Source: an uncultured Parasutterella sp.
GTDB taxonomy: Bacteria > Pseudomonadota > Gammaproteobacteria > Burkholderiales > Burkholderiaceae_F
Reading direction: 5' to 3'
NCBI GenBank assembly: GCA_900766055.1
Contig: CAAFTZ010000010.1
Span: forward strand, 1-16,641
DNA length: 16,641 nt
Positions 12,993 to 16,641 of the stretch are shown in pieces (positions within the stretch are counted from its first letter, which is position 1; every line of letters begins with the position of its first letter). The notes under the pieces are model-generated. The model saw nothing but the letters and a program-made list of their open reading frames with translations. It was not told the origin of the DNA and did no database searches. The translations under genes and the position numbers were made by a program.

Positions 12993-14762
12993 TTAGCGGA
13001 CTTGAACTTTGCAGAGTTCCTCACCGCTGGTCGACATGACGTGAGTTGCGCAGGCCAAGCACGGGTCAAAGCTATGGATCGTACGCAAGATTTCGAGAGG
13101 CTGATCAGCCACGGCAACAGGTGTGCCGAGCAGAGCGGCTTCGTATGCACCGAGCTGGCCCTTGGTGTCACGCGGAGAAGCATTCCACGTAGACGGAACA
13201 ACAGCCTGCCAGTTTTCGATCACGCCGTCTTTAATAACGCACCAGTGTCCGAGGGCACCGCGCGGAGCTTCGCACTGACCGACGCCTTTGCATTCTTTCG
13301 GCCAAGTACTCGGTTCCCATTTATCCATGTTGGCAGCGACTTCGTCACCGGCCTTGATGTTGGCTTCGAGTTCATCAACGTATTCGAGCATGAGCTGAGC
13401 GCACATCTTGGCTTCCAAACCGCGGCAGAGGGTACGGCCGAGTGTGGAGAAGAGAGCTTCGACAGGTACGCCGGCCTGAGCAAGAGCGCGGTCGACGAGT
13501 TCTTTCTGGCGCGGCATCTTCTTGGCGTAGGCGACAACCATACGTGCAAGGGGACCGGTTTCCATAGCGTGTCCGTTCCATCTCGGAGCTTTGATCCAAG
13601 AGTAGCGGGCGTTTGTGGTGAGCCACTTGATGTCGGTCTTGGTGCCTTCGTAATCGACGCCGGCTTTGCCGAGGTCGAAGTTCGGGTCGGTGATACCTTC
13701 CCAAGGATGTAGACCTTCGTCGGGTTTCGGATAGGAGTACCAGGAGTGATCAACGAACTCTTTGATCTGGTTGGGATCCTTAAGGTCAACCGGAAGAATC
13801 TGGTCGAACTTGCCGTCGATAACGGCGCCGTTCGGCATAACGAGGCTCTTTTCGGACATATCGTTGGCATAGGCCGGGAAGTCGCCGTAGCAGAGCAGGT
13901 TCTTGTTGGCAAGGCCTCCGCCGATCTTGTACCAGTCTTTGTAGTAGGCCTGCATTGCCATCAGGTCAGGATAGTAGACTTCATCGATGAAGCGGATCGT
14001 GGACTTAGCCACATCGCGCAGGAAGTTCATCCAAACCTGGTTGATCATGATGCCCTGGGCACCTGTATCGCTCATGTTAATCGGGCAGGGAACGCCGCCG
14101 ACCAAATAGTTCGGGTGCGGGTTCTTACCGCCGACGATAGCGTGGACCTTAACGATTTCGCGCTGGAAGTCCAAGCTTTCGAGATAGTGAGTAACGCCCA
14201 AAAGGTTGATTTCCGGAGGAAGCTTGTAGGCGGGGTTGCCCCAGTAAGCGTTTGCAAAAATACCCAGCTGGCCGCTGGCGACGAATGCTTTCAAACGGTC
14301 CTGAACTTCTTTGAAGTAAGCAGGAGAGGAAAGAGCGTGCGTAGAGATGGACTGCTGGATTTCGCTGGTCTTCTTCGGATCGGCGCTCAAAGCGGAGACG
14401 ACGTCAATCCAGTCGCAGCCGTGGAGCTGATAGAAGTGAGTCAGGTGGTCCTGGCTGTACAGCGTAGCGTTCATCAGGTTGCGGATGATATTGGCGTTCT
14501 TCGGAATCTTAATTCCGAGAGCATCTTCAACCGCGCGGACGGCAGACAAAGCATGAATACCGGTGCAGACGCCGCAGACGCGTTCCACAAAGGCCCATGC
14601 ATCACGGGGGTCGCGTCCCTTCAGAATAACTTCAAGACCGCGCCACATCGTGCCGGTTGACATTGCGTCGACGATGACATTGTTTTCATCGAGGACAGCC
14701 TGCATACGTAAGTGACCCTCGATTCGGGTTACAGGGTCAACAACAACTTTCTTATTTGCCAT
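12993..14762 (-). CDS. hoxG: [NiFe]-hydrogenase large (catalytic) subunit HoxG
   Basis: This 589-residue catalytic subunit splits H2 at the NiFe centre. All four nickel ligands are present: RVCGVCTGIH at 61-70 (C63, C66) and DPCLACATH at 566-574 (C568, C571). After H574 a 15-residue C-terminal peptide beginning VMSTSGEE is the expected substrate of HoxM. The N-terminus (VVVDPVTRIEGHLR) is typical of group 1 uptake hydrogenases. The ATG overlaps the hoxK stop as TAATG. It has no signal peptide and is exported to the periplasm together with HoxK. No frameshift or loss of key residues was seen. Confidence 0.99.
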   Translation of the reverse strand: MANKKVVVDPVTRIEGHLRMQAVLDENNVIVDAMSTGTMWRGLEVILKGRDPRDAWAFVERVCGVCTGIHALSAVRAVEDALGIKIPKNANIIRNLMNATLYSQDHLTHFYQLHGCDWIDVVSALSADPKKTSEIQQSISTHALSSPAYFKEVQDRLKAFVASGQLGIFANAYWGNPAYKLPPEINLLGVTHYLESLDFQREIVKVHAIVGGKNPHPNYLVGGVPCPINMSDTGAQGIMINQVWMNFLRDVAKSTIRFIDEVYYPDLMAMQAYYKDWYKIGGGLANKNLLCYGDFPAYANDMSEKSLVMPNGAVIDGKFDQILPVDLKDPNQIKEFVDHSWYSYPKPDEGLHPWEGITDPNFDLGKAGVDYEGTKTDIKWLTTNARYSWIKAPRWNGHAMETGPLARMVVAYAKKMPRQKELVDRALAQAGVPVEALFSTLGRTLCRGLEAKMCAQLMLEYVDELEANIKAGDEVAANMDKWEPSTWPKECKGVGQCEAPRGALGHWCVIKDGVIENWQAVVPSTWNASPRDTKGQLGAYEAALLGTPVAVADQPLEILRTIHSFDPCLACATHVMSTSGEELCKVQVR

Positions 14763-15862
14763 TATTCATTTACTCCCATGTCCTTGTTGACTTCTTTTGA
14801 CTTGGCGCGAGCGACGGCGCTTGCGGCGGCATGAACAGCCACGGCGGCACCTATCACACCAAGAGCAGCCAAGCCTACGCGGTCAGCAGTAGCCTGGATG
14901 CCAAGACCCCAGCTCGGAGGCAGGATGGTCGGTTCGTGAGCGTAGAAGCTGCCTTTATCCCAGAAGTTGTCTTCGGAGCAAGCCAAGCAGGGATGTCCGG
15001 ATTCAACCGGCCAAGACAGCATGTCGTTCCAACGGATAGAAGAGCAGGAGTTGTAAGTGACAGGTCCCTTGCAGCCGACTTTGTAGAGGCAGTAGCCGAG
15101 TTTGGCGCCGATGTCGTCGAATTTTTCAACGAACTGGCCGGCATCGAAGTGAGCGCGGCGATAGCACTTGTCGTGGTTGCGCTGGCCGTAGAACATCTTC
15201 GGACGGAGCTGAGCGTCAACCGGAGGCAGACGGTCATATGTCAGCATGTAGGTGATGACACCGGTCATGACTTCCGGAATCGGGGGGCAGCCCGGTACGC
15301 GGATAATCGGCTTATCTTTGATGACATCTGTAATAGGAACAGATTTTGTCGGATTCGGTTTGGCGGTGTTGATGCAGCCCCAGGAAGAGCAGGAGCCCCA
15401 GGCGATAACCGCTTTGGCGCCTTTGGCAACGTGCATCAGTTTTTCAAGGAAGGGTTTGCCGCCGGGCAGACAGAACATGCCGTCAGCGCCGAGGCACGGA
15501 GAACCTTCAACAGCCAGGATGTAGTTGCCGTTGAATTTCTTCATGACGTCTTCGAGAGCCTGGTGATCTTGTTCACCGGCAGCGACCATCAGTGTGTCGT
15601 CGTAGGCCAGAGAAATCATCGAAAGGATGACGTCTTTGGTCAGCGGATGGTAGGAACGGATGAAGGATTCAGTACAGCAGGTGCATTCAAGGCCGTGGAG
15701 CCAGATAACCGGAGTACGTGGTTTAGTTTCCATCGCATGGGCGATGTCCGCTGCGCCGTTTGCACCGAGTCCGAGGGAAGCGGCTGTCAAAGAGCAGAAT
15801 TTAAGGAAACTGCGTCTTGAGACACCTTGCCGCCGCATCAATTGATAGTTAGTTTCTGTCAT
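14762..15862 (-). CDS. hoxK: [NiFe]-hydrogenase small subunit HoxK, Tat-exported, with oxygen-tolerance cysteines
   Basis: This 366-residue Fe-S subunit carries electrons from the NiFe site to HoxZ. The Tat signal is at the N-terminus (SRRSFLKF, 15-22), with a hydrophobic stretch and AHA (41-43) before the mature protein. The proximal-cluster site reads ECTCCTES (C60, C62, C63) and WGSCSSWGC (C158, C163), with PGCPP (C192). C62 and C163 match the extra C19 and C120 of E. coli Hyd-1, which form the 4Fe-3S cluster of oxygen-tolerant group 1d enzymes. Medial and distal cluster regions (HDKCYRRAHFDAG, GYCLYKVGCKGP, HPCLAC) are intact. A C-terminal helix (VGLAALGVIGAAVAVHAAAS) anchors it in the membrane. 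C123 (GSPCLG) is one extra cysteine where I recall Pro in Hyd-1. It is the first gene of the operon, with only a weak GAGAAG before the ATG. Confidence 0.98.
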   Translation of the reverse strand: MTETNYQLMRRQGVSRRSFLKFCSLTAASLGLGANGAADIAHAMETKPRTPVIWLHGLECTCCTESFIRSYHPLTKDVILSMISLAYDDTLMVAAGEQDHQALEDVMKKFNGNYILAVEGSPCLGADGMFCLPGGKPFLEKLMHVAKGAKAVIAWGSCSSWGCINTAKPNPTKSVPITDVIKDKPIIRVPGCPPIPEVMTGVITYMLTYDRLPPVDAQLRPKMFYGQRNHDKCYRRAHFDAGQFVEKFDDIGAKLGYCLYKVGCKGPVTYNSCSSIRWNDMLSWPVESGHPCLACSEDNFWDKGSFYAHEPTILPPSWGLGIQATADRVGLAALGVIGAAVAVHAAASAVARAKSKEVNKDMGVNE

Positions 15863-16212
15863 AGAAGCATCTTCTCAGTAGTTGCAGGGGTTGTTAAAAC
15901 TCACACTCCCGGGATGGATTTCCCCGAGAACTTAAGGATATTCTAAGCATTTTCCCTATAAATAGTTAGAAATTAGTTCAATTAAATTAATTCGTAAAAA
16001 CAAATAGATAATATTAAAATTCAAATAAAAGATGTTACACATAGCGTTACGGGAGCCATAATTTTTTCTCTTGGCACGCAAAAAAGTGAATCCGATTTTT
16101 TGTTTTTTTGCTCCGAAGCGATTTTTGGTTTGAATTTTTGCGGCGCGTATAAGGTTTGTTTAATCGTCAATTCTTAAAATTTTTTGCATCCGGATACATC
16201 TAATAAAAATTT
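15863..16212. promoter_or_regulatory. AT-rich divergent intergenic region between hoxK and ccmA
   Basis: No gene was found in these 350 bases. The region should hold the main hydrogenase operon promoter (minus strand) and the ccmA promoter (plus strand). For hoxK a weak candidate is TTGAAC (15976-15981) with TATAGG (15955-15960), but the 15-bp spacer is short. A 13-bp palindrome, AATTAAATTAATT, lies at 15980-15992. Two GTTAC copies 12 bp apart (16034-16050) resemble part of the hoxM-upstream repeats. No GGCAC-N5-TTGC sigma-54 site and no clear FNR box was seen. Several T-runs (16064-16140) flank the ccmA side. Confidence 0.5.
16125..16153 (+). promoter_or_regulatory. Candidate sigma-70 promoter for ccmA
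   Basis: TTGGTT (16125-16130) and TATAAG (16148-16153) are separated by 17 bp, about 60 bases before the ccmA ATG. This is the best -35/-10 pair on the plus strand in this intergenic region; it is a pattern match only. Confidence 0.45.
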
Positions 16213-16641
16213 ATGTCAGAAGAGAAAGCCAAGCTTGAACTTCAGTCGGTTCGATGCGTACGCGGAGAACGGCTGCTTTTTTCCAAGCTTAATTTCCAGT
16301 GCCCTGCCGGCACACTGGTTCGCATTGCAGGACCTAACGGCACGGGCAAGACCAGTCTCCTGCGTCTTCTTGTCGGCTTAATGCAGCCGCAGGAAGGTCA
16401 AATCCTTTGGAAAAACGAACCCATCAAAAAGCTCAAAGAAGAGTTCTGGAAGGATCTCGTCTACATCGGACATCTGAACGGTGTGAAAGATGAACTGACC
16501 GCTCGAGAAAACCTCCTTATTAATTGTGAGATCGGAGAGCATCCGGTCACTCAAGAGCAGGCAGACCACGCCTTGGCAATGGTGGGACTCGAAGGTTTTG
16601 AAGACCACTACACCCGACACCTTTCCCAAGGACAGAGAAGA
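16213..16641 (+). CDS. ccmA: Cytochrome c biogenesis ABC transporter ATP-binding protein CcmA (cut by window edge)
   Basis: Translation from the ATG at 16213 gives 143 residues and remains open at the window end. The Walker A motif GPNGTGKTSLL is at about 40-50. The phrase IGHLNGVKDELTARENLL is the CcmA form of the Q-loop region, and LSQGQRR at the very end is the ABC signature, so only Walker B and the C-terminal part are missing. CcmA with CcmB releases holo-CcmE during System I cytochrome c maturation, at the cytoplasmic face of the membrane. The start has no clear Shine-Dalgarno, but the N-terminus matches the family. It is transcribed away from the hydrogenase operon and probably begins a ccm cluster to the right. 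Confidence 0.95.
   Translation, partial: MSEEKAKLELQSVRCVRGERLLFSKLNFQCPAGTLVRIAGPNGTGKTSLLRLLVGLMQPQEGQILWKNEPIKKLKEEFWKDLVYIGHLNGVKDELTARENLLINCEIGEHPVTQEQADHALAMVGLEGFEDHYTRHLSQGQRR

Noticed and set aside
14831..15820. A 329-codon open frame on the plus strand opposite hoxK
   Set aside because: It is antisense to a gene with complete Fe-S and Tat motifs, has no ribosome binding site or recognisable domain, and is a codon-bias shadow. The same applies to the 304-codon frame opposite hoxG at 13746-14660 and other long antisense frames.
16073..16090. Sigma-54 promoter beginning TGGCAC upstream of hoxK
   Set aside because: The TGGCAC is on the plus strand, pointing towards ccmA, and has no TTGC at the required spacing.
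1..16641. CRISPR arrays, tRNA or rRNA genes
   Set aside because: No regularly spaced identical repeats, no cloverleaf-like sequence with a CCA end and no rRNA segments were noticed; nearly all of the window is occupied by the genes listed.

Overview
The window is almost entirely one minus-strand [NiFe]-hydrogenase operon. Read 5'->3' on the minus strand it runs hoxK-hoxG-hoxZ-(higA-like)-hoxM-hoxL-hoxO-hoxQ-hoxR-hoxT-hoxV-hypA-(hypB N-terminal piece)-hypB-hypF-hypC-hypD-hypE, followed by a NarL-type response regulator. As recalled from the literature, this order is collinear with the membrane-bound hydrogenase cluster of Cupriavidus/Ralstonia (hoxKGZMLOQRTV-hypABFCDE), so a betaproteobacterium is the best guess. 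A host-associated Sutterellaceae-type member of the Burkholderiales would fit, but no rRNA or other phylogenetic marker is present and this is inference.

Layout. Positions 1-291 hold the C-terminal end of an IscB-type (RRXRR/HNH, IS200/IS605-associated) protein on the plus strand. Its stop codon overlaps the start of a small Lys/Ala-rich coiled-coil protein (288-623). A bidirectional terminator (645-679) separates these genes from the 3' end of the hydrogenase operon. Positions 702-1364 encode the response regulator (TTG start). Positions 1447-9365 encode the Hyp maturation proteins and the Hox accessory proteins, and 9365-11707 encode HoxQ, HoxO, HoxL and the endopeptidase HoxM. Positions 11717-11765 carry two copies of a 19-bp direct repeat spaced 30 bp apart. 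A HigA-like helix-turn-helix protein (11854-12201) with no toxin gene lies between the structural and accessory genes. Positions 12210-15862 encode cytochrome b, the large subunit and the Tat-exported small subunit. A 350-bp AT-rich intergenic region separates this operon from a divergent ccmA (16213 to the window end), the first gene of a probable cytochrome c maturation cluster.

How it works. HypA and HypB deliver nickel. HypF, HypE, HypC and HypD make and insert the Fe(CN)2CO group. HoxL and HoxV assist the large subunit, and HoxM trims its C-terminus. HoxO, HoxQ, HoxR and HoxT serve small-subunit maturation and protection. The mature HoxKG dimer is exported through Tat and passes electrons from H2 to the quinone pool through HoxZ. 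The small subunit has both extra cysteines (C62 and C163 of the precursor) typical of oxygen-tolerant group 1d enzymes.

Most unusual points: HypB is split into two separately started genes, a Cys/His-rich metal-binding piece and the GTPase, with a hairpin between them. An orphan HigA-like regulator and tandem operator-like repeats sit inside the operon. HoxT ends in a twin-arginine-like SRRSFLR motif. An IscB gene end abuts the start codon of the neighbouring gene.
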